64,000 bases of DNA, taken from assembly GCF_015070375.1 (NCBI RefSeq), contig NZ_JADCLL010000001.1:2501-66500 (forward strand), read 5' to 3'. The first letter of the stretch is position 1, and each line of letters starts with the position of its first letter. The translations under genes were made by a program, and so were the position numbers. Source of the DNA: Nocardioides kribbensis. GTDB taxonomy: Bacteria; Actinomycetota; Actinomycetes; Propionibacteriales; Nocardioidaceae. Shown piece by piece: positions 11,170 through 22,738 of this stretch. The notes under the pieces are model-generated. The model saw nothing but the letters and a program-made list of their open reading frames with translations. It was not told the DNA's origin and made no database searches.

Positions 11170-12065
11170 TCTCGTACCGCCACCACGTCGTCTCGCTCGT
11201 CGCCGTCTTCCTCGCCCTGGCCGTCGGGGTCGTGCTCGGCGGGGGTCCGCTCAGCGAGCTCGGCCGAGACCGGGACACCGCCACCGCCCGTCAGGCCTCG
11301 GCCGAGACAGGGCCGATCGCCCAGGCCGGCTACGGCGAGGCCTTCGCCGCCGCGACGGCGGCGCGGCTCTACGACGACGCGCTCGCCGAGCGTCCCGTGG
11401 CGCTGCTGGCGCTGCCGGGCGCCGACGAGGACACGCTCACCGCGCTCTCCGACCAGGTGCAGGTCGCCGGCGGCGAGGTCGCCGCGCGCTACGAGCTCCA
11501 GGCCCGGCTGACCGACCCGACGTCGAGCACCCTGGTGGACAGCCTCGGCACGCAGGTGCTCGAGCAGCTCGGTGACGCGCCGGCGGCCCGGGGCATCGAC
11601 CCCGACGCGCCGGCGTACGTGAGGCTGGGACAGCTCACGGGGCTGGCCGTGGGCAGCTCGTCGGAGGCCGGTGGCGAGGTGACCGACGCCGGCCGCACCG
11701 TGCGCGACAGCCTCAGCGAGGCCGGCCTGGTGACCTCGCCGGAGCCCGACGCCGCCCTGGCGCCGCTGCTCGTCGTGGTGCTCGGCGACGACCAGCAGGT
11801 CGACCCCGACGTGCTCCAGGACCTGCTGAGCGGGCTCTCCGCGACGACGCAGGGCGTCGTGCTCGCCGGGCCGACGTCGTCGGGGGCCGACGGGGTGCTG
11901 GCGACGCTGCGCGAGGACGGCGGCGTCGAGGCCGTCCCGAGCGTGGACGGGGTCGAGACCGCGCCGGGACAGGTCACCACCCTGCTCGCCCTGCTCCGCG
12001 CGCCGTCGGGGGCCGGGGGCGACTTCGGGGTCGCCGGAGCCGACGGGGCCGTGCCGGTCGACTGA
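11166..12065 (+). CDS. steB: SteB / MctB-family membrane-anchored protein
   Basis: 299 residues. An N-terminal segment ISYRHHVVSLVAVFLALAVG forms the single membrane anchor, followed by a short coiled-coil-like region and an extracytoplasmic domain. The family (PF11382) includes mycobacterial MctB (Rv1698, copper efflux related) and corynebacterial SteB (cell separation). Given the overlap with steA, the SteB role is the more likely one here, and no metal-binding cluster is visible. GTG start at 11166. The gene is followed by a 500-base intergenic region filled with tandem repeats. Confidence 0.85.
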   Translation: MISYRHHVVSLVAVFLALAVGVVLGGGPLSELGRDRDTATARQASAETGPIAQAGYGEAFAAATAARLYDDALAERPVALLALPGADEDTLTALSDQVQVAGGEVAARYELQARLTDPTSSTLVDSLGTQVLEQLGDAPAARGIDPDAPAYVRLGQLTGLAVGSSSEAGGEVTDAGRTVRDSLSEAGLVTSPEPDAALAPLLVVVLGDDQQVDPDVLQDLLSGLSATTQGVVLAGPTSSGADGVLATLREDGGVEAVPSVDGVETAPGQVTTLLALLRAPSGAGGDFGVAGADGAVPVD

Positions 12066-12093
12066 TGCCCGGGGGCGGCGATCGTCCCCGTGA

Positions 12094-14268
<2,175 letters not shown>

Positions 14269-14269
14269 G

Positions 14270-14902
14270 GTGGGCGCGGTGGCCGACGGCGCCGGCGAGC
14301 AGCCCGCGCTGCGCGACGAGCCGGCCTCCTGGCCGGTCCGCTCCAGCGGTGACCTGCACCGCGACGGCTGGGTCGTGGCCTTGCGCGAGGACCGCATCCA
14401 GCGCCCCGGCCACCCCGAGGAGGAGCCCTTCCGCCGCGTGGTGCTCGAGCACCCCGGCGCCGCGGTCATCCTGGCCGTCGACGACGAGGAGCGGGTGCTG
14501 TGCCTGTGGCAGTACCGCCACGCGGCGCAGACCCGGTTCGTGGAGCTGCCCGCCGGGCTGCTCGACGTCGACGGGGAGGAGCCGGTCGACGTCGCGCGCC
14601 GCGAGCTGGTCGAGGAGGCCGGCTACGAGGCGCAGGAGTGGACCCACCTGGTGTCGACGTACTCCTCGCCCGGGATCTCCGAGGAGCTGGCCCACATCTA
14701 CCTCGCGCGGGGACTGCGCGAGGTGGGGCGCGGCGACTTCGTGCCGGCCCACGAGGAGGCCGAGATGGAGACGGGCTGGGTGGCCTTCGACGACATGGTC
14801 GAGGCGGTGCTCGACGGCCGCCTGCGCGACGCGCCCGTCGTGATCGCGGTGCTCGCCGCACACGCCAGGGGCCTGGCGGGATCGGCGCGCGCGTCCCGAT
14901 AG
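14270..14902 (+). CDS. Nudix hydrolase, ADP-ribose pyrophosphatase type
   Basis: 210 residues. The Nudix box spans AGLLDVDGEEPVDVARRELV followed by EEAGY, with the metal-binding REL-EE-G core; upstream VLCLWQYRHAA and downstream STYSSPGISEE match ADP-ribose pyrophosphatases of the Rv1700 type, which also lies directly after pyrG in M. tuberculosis. Predicted to hydrolyse ADP-ribose to AMP and ribose-5-phosphate. GTG start one base after the pyrG stop, hence same operon. Confidence 0.9.
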   Translation: MGAVADGAGEQPALRDEPASWPVRSSGDLHRDGWVVALREDRIQRPGHPEEEPFRRVVLEHPGAAVILAVDDEERVLCLWQYRHAAQTRFVELPAGLLDVDGEEPVDVARRELVEEAGYEAQEWTHLVSTYSSPGISEELAHIYLARGLREVGRGDFVPAHEEAEMETGWVAFDDMVEAVLDGRLRDAPVVIAVLAAHARGLAGSARASR

Positions 14903-14954
14903 TGTCGCCCGCACCCCACAGCGTCGTGGGGCCCCGTGATGACAGGAGTGTCAG

Positions 14955-16070
14955 GTGAAGGTCGGCGTCCCGAAGGAAGTCAAGAACCACGAGTACCGGG
15001 TGGCCCTGACGCCGCTGGGTGTCCACGAGCTGGTGGCCCACGGCCACGAGGTCGTCGTGGAGACCGGCGCCGGCGTCGGCTCCCAGATCAGCGACGACGA
15101 CTACGCCGCCGCCGGAGCCACGCTGCTGCCCGACGCCGACGCCGTGTGGGGCGAGGCCGAGATGGTGCTCAAGGTCAAGGAGCCCGTGGCCGAGGAGTAC
15201 CACCGCATGCGGGAGGGTCAGCTCCTCTTCACCTATCTCCACCTGGCCGCCGACCCGACGCTGACCGCCGAGCTGATGAAGCGCAAGGTCACCGCGATCG
15301 CCTACGAGACCGTGCAGCTGCCCTCCGGCGCGCTCCCGCTGCTCTACCCGATGTCGGAGGTCGCCGGCTGCCTGGCCCCGCAGGTCGGCGCCCATGCGCT
15401 GCTCAAGGCCCAGGGCGGCCGCGGGGTGCTGCTCGGCGGTGTCGGCGGCGTCGCCAACGCCAAGGTCGTCGTCATCGGCGCGGGTGTCTCGGGGCAGAAC
15501 GCCGCCAACATCGCCCTCGGCATGGGTGCCGACGTCACCCTGCTCGACACCGACCTCGACAAGCTGCGCATGTCCTTCTGGCGCTACGACAACCGCGTGC
15601 ACGGCCTGGCCTCCTCCAAGCTGGCCATCGAGCAGCACGTCACCCAGGCCGACATGGTCATCGGGGCCGTGCTCATCCCCGGCGCCAAGGCCCCGAAGCT
15701 GGTCTCCAACGAGCTGGTCGCGGCCATGAAGCCCGGCTCGGTGCTCGTCGACATCGCCGTCGACCAGGGCGGCTGCTTCGAGGACACCCGCCCCACGACC
15801 CACGCGGACCCGACGTACGCCGTGCACGACTCGGTCTTCTACTGCGTGGCCAACATGCCCGGCGCCGTGCCGACCACCTCGACCTACGCGCTCACCAACG
15901 CCACCATGCCCTACGCCGTGGCGCTGGCCGGCAAGGGCTGGCTGCAGGCCTGCCGCGACGACCGCAGCCTGGCGCTGGGGCTCAACACCCACGACGGGCA
16001 GCTCACCAACGCCCCCGTGGGCGAGGCCGTCGGCGTCGACGCGGTCTCCCTCGACCGCGTGCTGGCCTGA
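14955..16070 (+). CDS. ald: L-alanine dehydrogenase
   Basis: 371 residues, NAD-dependent oxidative deamination of alanine to pyruvate (reversible). The catalytic pair K75 (VLKVKEP) and H96 (YLHLAAD) sits at the same numbers as in M. tuberculosis Ald, and the NAD-binding loop GAGVSGQNA follows VVVIG. Full length. The GTG at 14955 follows GACAGGAG. A -10-like TAGTGT at 14898-14903 would give a leader of about 45 bases that includes a small hairpin (CCCCAC/GTGGGG, 14912-14929), so this gene may have its own promoter in addition to read-through from the Nudix gene. Confidence 0.96.
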   Translation: MKVGVPKEVKNHEYRVALTPLGVHELVAHGHEVVVETGAGVGSQISDDDYAAAGATLLPDADAVWGEAEMVLKVKEPVAEEYHRMREGQLLFTYLHLAADPTLTAELMKRKVTAIAYETVQLPSGALPLLYPMSEVAGCLAPQVGAHALLKAQGGRGVLLGGVGGVANAKVVVIGAGVSGQNAANIALGMGADVTLLDTDLDKLRMSFWRYDNRVHGLASSKLAIEQHVTQADMVIGAVLIPGAKAPKLVSNELVAAMKPGSVLVDIAVDQGGCFEDTRPTTHADPTYAVHDSVFYCVANMPGAVPTTSTYALTNATMPYAVALAGKGWLQACRDDRSLALGLNTHDGQLTNAPVGEAVGVDAVSLDRVLA

Positions 16071-16075
16071 CCCGG

Positions 16076-17095
16076 GTGCCGACGCTCGCGCAGGAGCCCG
16101 CGACGGTGGGTGACGGGGGAGGCACCGGGGACCTGACGGGCCCCCGTGTCGCCGTGCGCACCTACCTCGACCACCTCTCGGTCGAGCGCGGTCTGGCGAC
16201 CAACACGCTGTCGTCCTACCGCCGCGACCTGCGCCGCTACCTCGCCCACCTCGCGGCCCGCGGGGTCTCGAGCCTCGACGAGGTGACCGAGGCGGTGGTC
16301 TCGGACTTCCTCGTCGCGCTGCGCGAGGGCGACGCCGAGCACCCGCCGCTGAGCGCGACGTCGGCGGCCCGCACGGTGGTGGCCGTGCGCGGCTTCCACC
16401 GCTTCGCCGTGGCCGACGGCCTCGCCCAGGCCGACCCGGCGGCCGGGGTGAAGCCGCCGGCCCCGGCCAAGCGGCTGCCCAAGGCGCTGCCCCTGTCGGA
16501 CGTGGAGGCGATCCTGGAGGCCGCAGGCGCCCCCGGCACCGCGCTCGCGCTGCGCGACCGGGCGCTGCTGGAGGTGCTCTACGGCACCGGTGCGCGGATC
16601 TCGGAGGCCGTCGGGCTCGACGTCGACGACCTCGACCGCAGCGGCGCCGCCGAGCCCGGGCTGGCCGCCGTGCCGGGCACGGTGCTGCTGCGCGGCAAGG
16701 GCGGCAAGGAGCGGATCGTGCCGGTCGGCTCCTACGCCCTGGAGGCGGTGGAGGCCTACCTCGTGCGTGGTCGCCCGGAGCTGGTCGCAGCCGCGACGGG
16801 CACGGGCCCGGCCGGAGCGCTCTTCGTCAACGCCCGCGGGGGCCGGCTCTCGCGGCAGTCGGCCTGGGCCGTGCTGGCCAAGGCCGCCGACCGGGCCGGC
16901 GTGACCCGCGACGTCTCCCCGCACACGCTGCGCCACTCCTTCGCCACCCACCTGCTCGACGGGGGCGCCGACGTCCGCGTCGTGCAGGAGCTCCTGGGCC
17001 ACGCCTCTGTGACCACCACCCAGGTCTACACGCTGGTGACGGTGGACAACCTGCGCGAGGTCTTCGCCACCTCCCACCCGCGAGCGCGCGGATGA
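16076..17095 (+). CDS. xerD: Site-specific tyrosine recombinase XerD
   Basis: 339 residues. N-terminal SAM-like core-binding domain (about 25-115) and C-terminal catalytic domain with the full set of residues: R174 (TGARISE), K208 (RGKGGKER), H283 and R286 (HTLRHSF), H309 (LLGHAS) and Y318 (TQVYT). XerD with XerC resolves chromosome dimers at dif. In mycobacteria xerD occupies the same place. GTG at 16076, 5 bases after ald; a second GTG at 16106 is an alternative. Stop overlaps the next start by ATGA. Proximity to parA-scpAB groups chromosome-segregation functions. Confidence 0.95.
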   Translation: MPTLAQEPATVGDGGGTGDLTGPRVAVRTYLDHLSVERGLATNTLSSYRRDLRRYLAHLAARGVSSLDEVTEAVVSDFLVALREGDAEHPPLSATSAARTVVAVRGFHRFAVADGLAQADPAAGVKPPAPAKRLPKALPLSDVEAILEAAGAPGTALALRDRALLEVLYGTGARISEAVGLDVDDLDRSGAAEPGLAAVPGTVLLRGKGGKERIVPVGSYALEAVEAYLVRGRPELVAAATGTGPAGALFVNARGGRLSRQSAWAVLAKAADRAGVTRDVSPHTLRHSFATHLLDGGADVRVVQELLGHASVTTTQVYTLVTVDNLREVFATSHPRARG

Positions 17096-19734
17096 GCGCC
17101 CCCGAGGGCGCGGCCGCCGCCTGGCCGCCGCGCGTGGGCGCCGGCGACGACGAGGTCTACGACGCCGTCGTGGCCTGGGCCGCGGGCACCGGGGTCTCGC
17201 TCTACCCCCACCAGGACGAGGCCGTCATCGAGCTGCTGGGGGGCAGCAACGTCGTGCTGGCCACCCCCACCGGGTCGGGCAAGTCGCTCGTGGCGGTGGC
17301 CGCCCACGCCGCGGCGCTGGCCCGCGACGAGGTGTCCTTCTACACCGCGCCCATCAAGGCGCTGGTGAGCGAGAAGTTCTTCGCGCTCTGCCAGGTCTTC
17401 GGGGCCGACAACGTCGGCATGCTCACCGGCGACGCCTCGGTCAACGCCGACGCCCCGATCATCTGCTGCACCGCCGAGGTCCTGGCCAACCTGGCGCTGC
17501 GGGAAGGGGCGGGCGCCGACGTCGGCCTGGTCGTGATGGACGAGTTCCACTTCTACGCCGAGCCCGACCGCGGCTGGGCCTGGCAGGTGCCGCTGATCGA
17601 GCTGACCGACGTGCAGTTCCTGCTGATGTCGGCGACCCTCGGCGACGTCACGGACCTCGCCGCCGACCTCACCCGGCGCACCGGGCGCGAGACCGCCGTG
17701 GTCGACGACGCCGAGCGGCCCGTGCCGCTGGACTTCACCTGGTCGCTCACCCCGCTGCTCGAGCAGCTCGAGGAGCTGGTCACCACCGGCCAGGCCCCCG
17801 TCTACGTCGTGCACTTCACCCAGGCCGCCGCGGTCGAGCAGGCCACCGCGCTGCTCAACGCGAAGTGGGTGCCCAAGCCGGCCGACGAGCTGGCCGAGCG
17901 GCTCGCGGGCTTCCGCTTCGGCGCCGGCTTCGGCAAGACCCTCTCCAAGCTGCTGCGCCGCGGCATCGGCGTCCACCACGCCGGCATGCTGCCCCGCTAC
18001 CGACGCGTGGTCGAGCAGCTGGCCCAGGCCGGTCTGCTCTCGGTCATCTGCGGCACCGACACCCTCGGCGTCGGCATCAACGTGCCGATCCGCACGGTGC
18101 TCTTCACCGGGCTCGCGAAGTTCGACGGCAACCGGCAGCGGGTGCTGCGCAGCCGCGAGTTCCTCCAGATCGCCGGGAGGGCCGGCCGCGCCGGCTACGA
18201 CACCCGCGGGTACGTGGTCGTGCAGGCCCCCGAGCACACCATCGAGAACGAGAAGGCCAAGCGCAAGGCCGAGGCCAAGAACGCCGCGATGAGCGCGGAG
18301 AAGCAGGCCAAGCGCAAGAGCAAGGCCCAGCTGCGCAAGCCCCCCGAGGGCTCGGTGGTGTGGACCGAGCAGACCTTCGACAAGCTCGTCGAGGGCACCC
18401 CCGAGCAGCTGGTCTCGCGCATGCGGGTCGACAACTCGATGATCATCAACGTCCTGGCCCGCGACGAGGACGCCTTCGCGGTGCTGCGGCGGCTGCTCAC
18501 CGACAACCACGAGGACCGCCGCAACCGCGTGCGCCTGGCGCGCCGTGCCCTGCGGCTGACCCGCAGCCTGGTGCAGTCGGGCACCGTGACCCGGCTCGAG
18601 GAGCCCGACGAGCTCGGCCGGCGCTACGTGCTCACCGTCGACCTGCCCGACGACTTCGCCCTCAACCAGCCGCTGGCGCACTTCGCGCTGGCCGCCTTCG
18701 AGGTGCTCGACCCCGAGGCCGACGACCACACCCTCGACCTCGTCTCGGTCGTCGAGGCCGTGCTCGAGGCGCCCCGGCAGATCCTGCTCGCCCAGCAGTG
18801 GGCCGCGCGCGGCGAGGCCGTCGCCGAGCTGAAGGCCGACGGCGTGGAGTACGACGAGCGGATGGCGCTGCTCGACGAGATCACGTGGCCCCAGCCCCTC
18901 GCGGAGCTGTTGGGCACGACGTACGAGATCTACCGGCAGAGCCACCCGTGGCTCTCCGAGGACGCGCTGGCGCCGAAGTCCATCGTGCGCGAGATGTACG
19001 AGCAGGGGATGGGCTTCACCGACTTCGTGAGCCGCTACCAGCTCGCCCGCTCCGAGGGCTTGGTGCTGCGCTACCTCACCGACGCCTACCGCACGCTGCG
19101 CGTAACGGTGCCCGAGCGCCACCGCACCCCCGAGCTCGACGACCTCGCCGAGTGGCTGGGCGAGACGATCCGCCAGACCGACTCCTCGTTGCTCGACGAG
19201 TGGGAGGCGATGACCGACCCCGAGGCCGTCGCCCGACGCGCGGCGGAGCTCGCCGGCTCCGGCCCGCCCGCCTCGCCGCGCCCGATCTCGAAGCAGGGCC
19301 GGGCCTTCGCCGTCATGGTGCGCAACGCGATGTGGCGCCGGGTGGAGCTCGTGGCGCGCGACGACCTCGACGGCCTGATGGCCCTCGAGCGGGCCTCGGC
19401 CGACCGCACCGACCCGCCCCGCGCGGTCGTCGTCACCCGCTCGGTGTGGGACGCCGCGATCGAGGACTACTACGCCGAGCACGACCGGGTCGACCTGGGG
19501 CCCGACGCGCGCGGGCCCGCGCTGCTGCAGGTGGAGGAGACCCTCGGGGAGCCCGCGGGCGTCGACGGCGACGGGGAGGACGCCACCGCGCGGCTGCTGC
19601 TGGTGCGCCAGACCGTGCACGACCCCGAGGGCCACCACGACTGGGTCGTGGAGGCCACCGCCGACCTCGACGCCTCCGACGAGATCGGCGAGCTGGTGCT
19701 GGCCACCACCGCGTTCCGGCGGCTGGGGGGCTGA
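17092..19734 (+). CDS. Ski2-like DEAD/DEAH-box RNA helicase with DUF3516 C terminus
   Basis: 880 residues. Helicase motifs in order: Q-like YPHQDEAV, motif [10 protein letters not shown] (57-65), Ia [12 protein letters not shown], motif II as DEFH near 150, motif III MSATL, then in RecA2 [26 protein letters not shown] and [13 protein letters not shown] Lys/Arg-rich insertion near residues 385-420 ([22 protein letters not shown]) is probably RNA-contacting. The C-terminal third matches the DUF3516 region found only with these actinobacterial helicases. RNA unwinding is inferred from the Ski2 family. ATG overlaps xerD. Confidence 0.9.
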   Translation: MSAPEGAAAAWPPRVGAGDDEVYDAVVAWAAGTGVSLYPHQDEAVIELLGGSNVVLATPTGSGKSLVAVAAHAAALARDEVSFYTAPIKALVSEKFFALCQVFGADNVGMLTGDASVNADAPIICCTAEVLANLALREGAGADVGLVVMDEFHFYAEPDRGWAWQVPLIELTDVQFLLMSATLGDVTDLAADLTRRTGRETAVVDDAERPVPLDFTWSLTPLLEQLEELVTTGQAPVYVVHFTQAAAVEQATALLNAKWVPKPADELAERLAGFRFGAGFGKTLSKLLRRGIGVHHAGMLPRYRRVVEQLAQAGLLSVICGTDTLGVGINVPIRTVLFTGLAKFDGNRQRVLRSREFLQIAGRAGRAGYDTRGYVVVQAPEHTIENEKAKRKAEAKNAAMSAEKQAKRKSKAQLRKPPEGSVVWTEQTFDKLVEGTPEQLVSRMRVDNSMIINVLARDEDAFAVLRRLLTDNHEDRRNRVRLARRALRLTRSLVQSGTVTRLEEPDELGRRYVLTVDLPDDFALNQPLAHFALAAFEVLDPEADDHTLDLVSVVEAVLEAPRQILLAQQWAARGEAVAELKADGVEYDERMALLDEITWPQPLAELLGTTYEIYRQSHPWLSEDALAPKSIVREMYEQGMGFTDFVSRYQLARSEGLVLRYLTDAYRTLRVTVPERHRTPELDDLAEWLGETIRQTDSSLLDEWEAMTDPEAVARRAAELAGSGPPASPRPISKQGRAFAVMVRNAMWRRVELVARDDLDGLMALERASADRTDPPRAVVVTRSVWDAAIEDYYAEHDRVDLGPDARGPALLQVEETLGEPAGVDGDGEDATARLLLVRQTVHDPEGHHDWVVEATADLDASDEIGELVLATTAFRRLGG

Positions 19735-19752
19735 GGCCGGGCCGCCGGGCGA

Positions 19753-20010
19753 GTGGTGGTCTCGAGACGCTCGCCGGCGCTCGCTCCTCGACCGCCGCGC
19801 GTGGGCCCGCTGGTCGAGCACCGGGGTGGTGGGTGGTTTCGAGACGCTCGCTGGCGCTCGCTCCTCAACCACCGGGGGTGGGCTCGCTGGTCGAGCACCG
19901 GGGTGGTGGGTGGTCTCGAGACGCTCGCTGGCGCTCGCTCCTCAACCACCGGGGGTGGGCTCGCTGCTCGAGCACCGGGGGTGGGCTCGCTGCTCGACCA
20001 CCGGGTGGTG
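19753..20010. repeat. Second array of the related palindromic repeat, 77-bp period, about 3 copies
   Basis: GAGACGCTCGC recurs at 19764, 19841 and 19918 (77-base spacing). Each unit carries GGTGGT-TCGAGACGCTCGCTGGCG...CTCCTCAACCACC, the same palindromic core as the 12.1-kb array, but with a different spacer containing GGGTGGGCTCGCTGGTCGAGCACCG, itself partly symmetric. The last part (19960-20010) has only the spacer element repeated twice. It fills the 355-base gap between the helicase and the DHFR-like gene. No gene is seen in this gap. Confidence 0.88.
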
Positions 20011-20089
20011 AATGCGGTTGCGCTGGGGTAGCGGGGGCTGTGAGCCTGGGCGCCCCCGCCCCCCACACACACACACCGAGGAGCCGCCC

Positions 20090-20665
20090 GTGCGCTCGCT
20101 GGTCTACCTGGTCGCCACCTCCCTCGACGGCTTCATCGCCGGACCCGACGGCGACACCTCCGTGCTCGAGGAGGACCTGGAGTCGGCCGCCGCCGCGCTC
20201 GCGGCCTACCCCGACACCTGCCCCGCCCACCTGCGCGAGGCCTTCGGCATCAGCGGCCCGCCGGTGCGCTTCGACACCGTCGTCATGGGCGCGGCCACCC
20301 ACCGTCCGGCGCTCGCGGCCGGGCTGACCAGTGCCTACCCGCACCTCACGCAGTACGTCGCGACCCACGCCGACCTGCCCGACGACCCGACCCAGCACCG
20401 GTGGGAGGGCGACCTCGCGGCCCGTGTCAGGGAGCTCAAGGCCGCGTCGGGGGGCGACATCTGGCTGTGCGGGGGCGGCGACCTCGCCGGGCAGCTCGTC
20501 GAGGAGATCGACGAGATCCACCTCAAGGTGCACCCGGTGCTCCTCGGCGAGGGCGTGCCCGTGGTCCGCGGCGCGGGTCTGCGCCGGTTCACGCACGTCT
20601 CCAGCAGCACCCTCGCAGGCGGGGTCGTGCTGTCGGTCTACGCCGCTCGCGCCTCGGGGGCGTGA
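20090..20665 (+). CDS. Dihydrofolate reductase-fold (RibD C-terminal-like) protein
   Basis: 191 residues. N-terminal VYLVATSLDGFIAGPDGD is the hallmark of the DHFR/RibD-C family, with a mid-protein VVMGAATH and a Gly-rich DIWLCGGGDLAGQL nucleotide-binding loop, then a strand near the C terminus. These proteins are NADPH-dependent reductases of unknown substrate in most genomes. The GTG at 20090 follows GAGGAG with good spacing; the upstream in-frame ATG at 20012 would translate a CA-dinucleotide run and repeat DNA. Not essential folate DHFR, because the DHFR substrate-site residues are not recognisable. Confidence 0.85.
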   Translation: MRSLVYLVATSLDGFIAGPDGDTSVLEEDLESAAAALAAYPDTCPAHLREAFGISGPPVRFDTVVMGAATHRPALAAGLTSAYPHLTQYVATHADLPDDPTQHRWEGDLAARVRELKAASGGDIWLCGGGDLAGQLVEEIDEIHLKVHPVLLGEGVPVVRGAGLRRFTHVSSSTLAGGVVLSVYAARASGA

Positions 20666-20691
20666 GCCCGGTCGCGGCCTAGGCTGGGGCC

Positions 20692-21000
20692 ATGAGCGAG
20701 CAGGCGCGGACGTCGGGGGTCACGGTCAGGCACGAGCCGGGCGAGTCGCGCTGGGCGGCGTACGACGGGCCCGAGCTGGCCGGTGTCGCGGTCTACCAGC
20801 TCGCCGACGACCCGGCCCGGGTGGTCTTCCTCCACACGGTCGTGCGCGACGGCTTCGAGGGCCGCGGCGTCGGCTCGGCGCTGGCCCGCGCGGCGCTGGA
20901 CGAGGTGCGGGCGGCGGGGGAGCGCCGCGTGGAGCCGCAGTGCCCCTTCATCGCCGGCTGGATCGGCAAGCACCCCGACTACGCCGACCTGGTGGTCTGA
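20692..21000 (+). CDS. Small GNAT-like acetyltransferase (YjdJ/CG type)
   Basis: 102 residues, a minimal GNAT fold. The acetyl-CoA loop is VVRDGFEGRGVGSALARAALDEVR, and the C terminus CPFIAGWIGKHPDYADLV matches the Acetyltransf_CG (PF14542) family, whose substrates are mostly unknown. TAGGCT at 20680-20685 lies 6 bases before the ATG, which suggests a leaderless mRNA independent of the gene 26 bases upstream. Confidence 0.88.
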   Translation: MSEQARTSGVTVRHEPGESRWAAYDGPELAGVAVYQLADDPARVVFLHTVVRDGFEGRGVGSALARAALDEVRAAGERRVEPQCPFIAGWIGKHPDYADLVV

Positions 21001-21131
21001 GGCCGCTCGGACCGCACCGGCTCCTCCACAGCTTCGTCCCCAGGTGGGGAGGTGCCTGTGCAGAACCCCGGGACCTCCTCCACAAACCGTGCACAGATCA
21101 GGGCACCGGCCTGGGGAGGACGGCCACCGGG

Positions 21132-21195
21132 TTGTCGCCGGGGGTGGGCGGACCTAGGCTCGCGCGGACGTCGACCGACATGTCGTCGTGTCGAC
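21132..21195 (+). promoter_or_regulatory. Predicted parA promoter with palindromic operator just after the start point
   Basis: TTGTCG (21132-21137), a 17-base spacer and TAGGCT (21155-21160) predict transcription from about 21167. Immediately downstream lies GTCGAC (21170), the perfect palindrome CGACATGTCG (21176-21185) and a second GTCGAC (21190-21195). Such a compound operator at +4 to +29 suits autorepression, possibly by the ribbon-helix-helix protein encoded in the operon. The binding partner is inference. Confidence 0.5.
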
Positions 21196-21263
21196 ACGGA
21201 GGCAGGATCCCGGTGCGGCGCCCCGGTGGCGCCGACGTGGGGATCCCGAGCGAGGAGCGCCCG

Positions 21264-22289
21264 ATGAGCGATGGTGGAATGGTCCCCGGACCCGGGGGCA
21301 GCAGCGCCCACGAGATGCCGCCCCGGTTCCGCACGCCGACCCCCACCCTCGGAGAAGAGCAGCAGTTGACCGAGCCCCTCCCGTTCGAGCGCCCGCCCTC
21401 GGCGCGGCCGGCCACCCCGGCGGTCTCCGCGAAGGCGACGGCCGTCGGCGACCTCGGCCCCACCGGCCGCCCGATGCCGCTGATCCCCGAGCCCGGCCCC
21501 GTGGCCGAGCACGGGCGCGCGCGCGTGGTGTCGATGTGCAACCAGAAGGGCGGCGTGGGCAAGACCACCACGACGATCAACCTCGGTGCCTCGCTCGCGG
21601 AGTTCGGTCGCAAGGTGCTGCTCGTCGACTTCGACCCGCAGGGCTCGCTGTCGGTCGGGCTGGGGCTCAACCCCCACGAGATGGACATGACGGTCTACAA
21701 CCTGCTGATGGAGCGCGACGTCACCCTCGAGGACGTCGTCGTGCCCTCCGGGGTGCCCGGCATGGACCTGCTGCCCTCCAACATCGACCTCTCCGCCGCC
21801 GAGGTGCAGCTGGTGCAGGAGGTCGCGCGCGAGCAGACCCTCCAGCGGGTGCTCGCGCCCGCGCTGGAGCGCTACGACGTCATCATCATCGACTGCCAGC
21901 CCTCGCTGGGGCTGCTCACCGTCAACGCGCTGACCGCCTCCGACGGGGTCATCGTGCCGCTGGAGTGCGAGTACTTCGCGCTGCGCGGCGTGGCGCTGCT
22001 CAAGACCACCATCGACAAGGTGCGCGAGCGGCTCAACCCGCGCCTGGAGATCGACGGCGTGCTCGGCACCATGTTCGACGGGCGCACCCTGCACAGCCGC
22101 GAGGTCATGGAGCGACTGGTGCAGGCCTGGGGCGACACCGTCTTCCACACCGTGATCCGGCGCACCGTGAAGTTCTCCGACGCCACCGTCGCCGGCGAGC
22201 CCATCACGTCCTACGCCTCGGCCTCCGCCGGCGCCGACTCCTACCGCACGCTGGCCAAGGAGGTGCTGGCCCGGTGGCTCGCCGGGTGA
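21264..22289 (+). CDS. ParA family ATPase of the scpAB operon
   Basis: 341 residues. About 85 residues of Pro-rich, probably disordered N terminus precede a ParA/Soj ATPase: deviant Walker A KGGVGKTTT (from residue 95), LVDFDPQGSLS (Walker A'), and IIIDCQPSLGLLT (Walker B). The family moves or positions chromosomes or cargo by ATP-dependent DNA binding. It is the paralogue found next to scpA in mycobacteria (Rv1708), not the parAB near oriC. Start ATG 21264 follows GAGGAG. GTGA overlap with the next gene, then two further overlaps, so parA-RHH-scpA-scpB and the pseudouridine synthase form one tightly coupled operon. Confidence 0.92.
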   Translation: MSDGGMVPGPGGSSAHEMPPRFRTPTPTLGEEQQLTEPLPFERPPSARPATPAVSAKATAVGDLGPTGRPMPLIPEPGPVAEHGRARVVSMCNQKGGVGKTTTTINLGASLAEFGRKVLLVDFDPQGSLSVGLGLNPHEMDMTVYNLLMERDVTLEDVVVPSGVPGMDLLPSNIDLSAAEVQLVQEVAREQTLQRVLAPALERYDVIIIDCQPSLGLLTVNALTASDGVIVPLECEYFALRGVALLKTTIDKVRERLNPRLEIDGVLGTMFDGRTLHSREVMERLVQAWGDTVFHTVIRRTVKFSDATVAGEPITSYASASAGADSYRTLAKEVLARWLAG

Positions 22290-22738
22290 GCCTCCCCTCG
22301 GCCGACGACCTCTTCCGCCCGACGGCCGACCCGACCCCGCCGCAGACCGGCGACCATGCGTCGCCCGGCTCCCCGGACGCCCCCGGAGCCGCCGCCGACC
22401 GTGCGCCCGACAGTGCGCCCGACGGGGCGCCCGGCGCCCCAGCCGACGACCGGGGCGCCGGATCCGCCGGCGAGCCCGCCGATCCCGCCGCGACGCCACG
22501 CGCGCGGCGCGGGCCGGCCAGGCCGAGCGGCCGGGTGCGCCACGACGAGAAGATGACGGTCTACATCACCTCCGAGGAGCTGCTGGCCATCGAGCACGCG
22601 CGCCTCGCGCTGCGCAGCGGCCACGGGCTGGCCGTGGACCGCGGCCGGCTCGTGCGGGAGGCCGTCGCGATGGTGCTGGCCGACTTCGAGGCCGACGGCG
22701 AGGACAGCGCGCTCGTGCGGCGGCTGACCCGGGAGTGA
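22286..22738 (+). CDS. Probable ribbon-helix-helix DNA-binding protein between parA and scpA
   Basis: 150 residues. The first 85 are Pro/Ala-rich and disordered. The last 60 fit a ribbon-helix-helix: a short strand KMTVYIT, helix A EELLAIEHARLALRSGHG, and helix B DRGRLVREAVAMVLADFEAD. The basic linker RARRGPARPSGRVRHDEK precedes the strand. Small RHH proteins commonly pair with ParA ATPases as centromere-binding and autoregulatory factors (for example ParG, Omega), and a palindromic site lies in the operon leader. It overlaps both neighbours by four bases. The RHH assignment rests on pattern and size, not on a database match. Confidence 0.65.
   Translation: MSLPSADDLFRPTADPTPPQTGDHASPGSPDAPGAAADRAPDSAPDGAPGAPADDRGAGSAGEPADPAATPRARRGPARPSGRVRHDEKMTVYITSEELLAIEHARLALRSGHGLAVDRGRLVREAVAMVLADFEADGEDSALVRRLTRE

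Noticed and set aside
21264..22289. The chromosomal parAB partition locus
   Set aside because: No parB or parS (GTTTCACGTGAAAC) is near and it lies in the scpAB operon, as the Rv1708 paralogue does.
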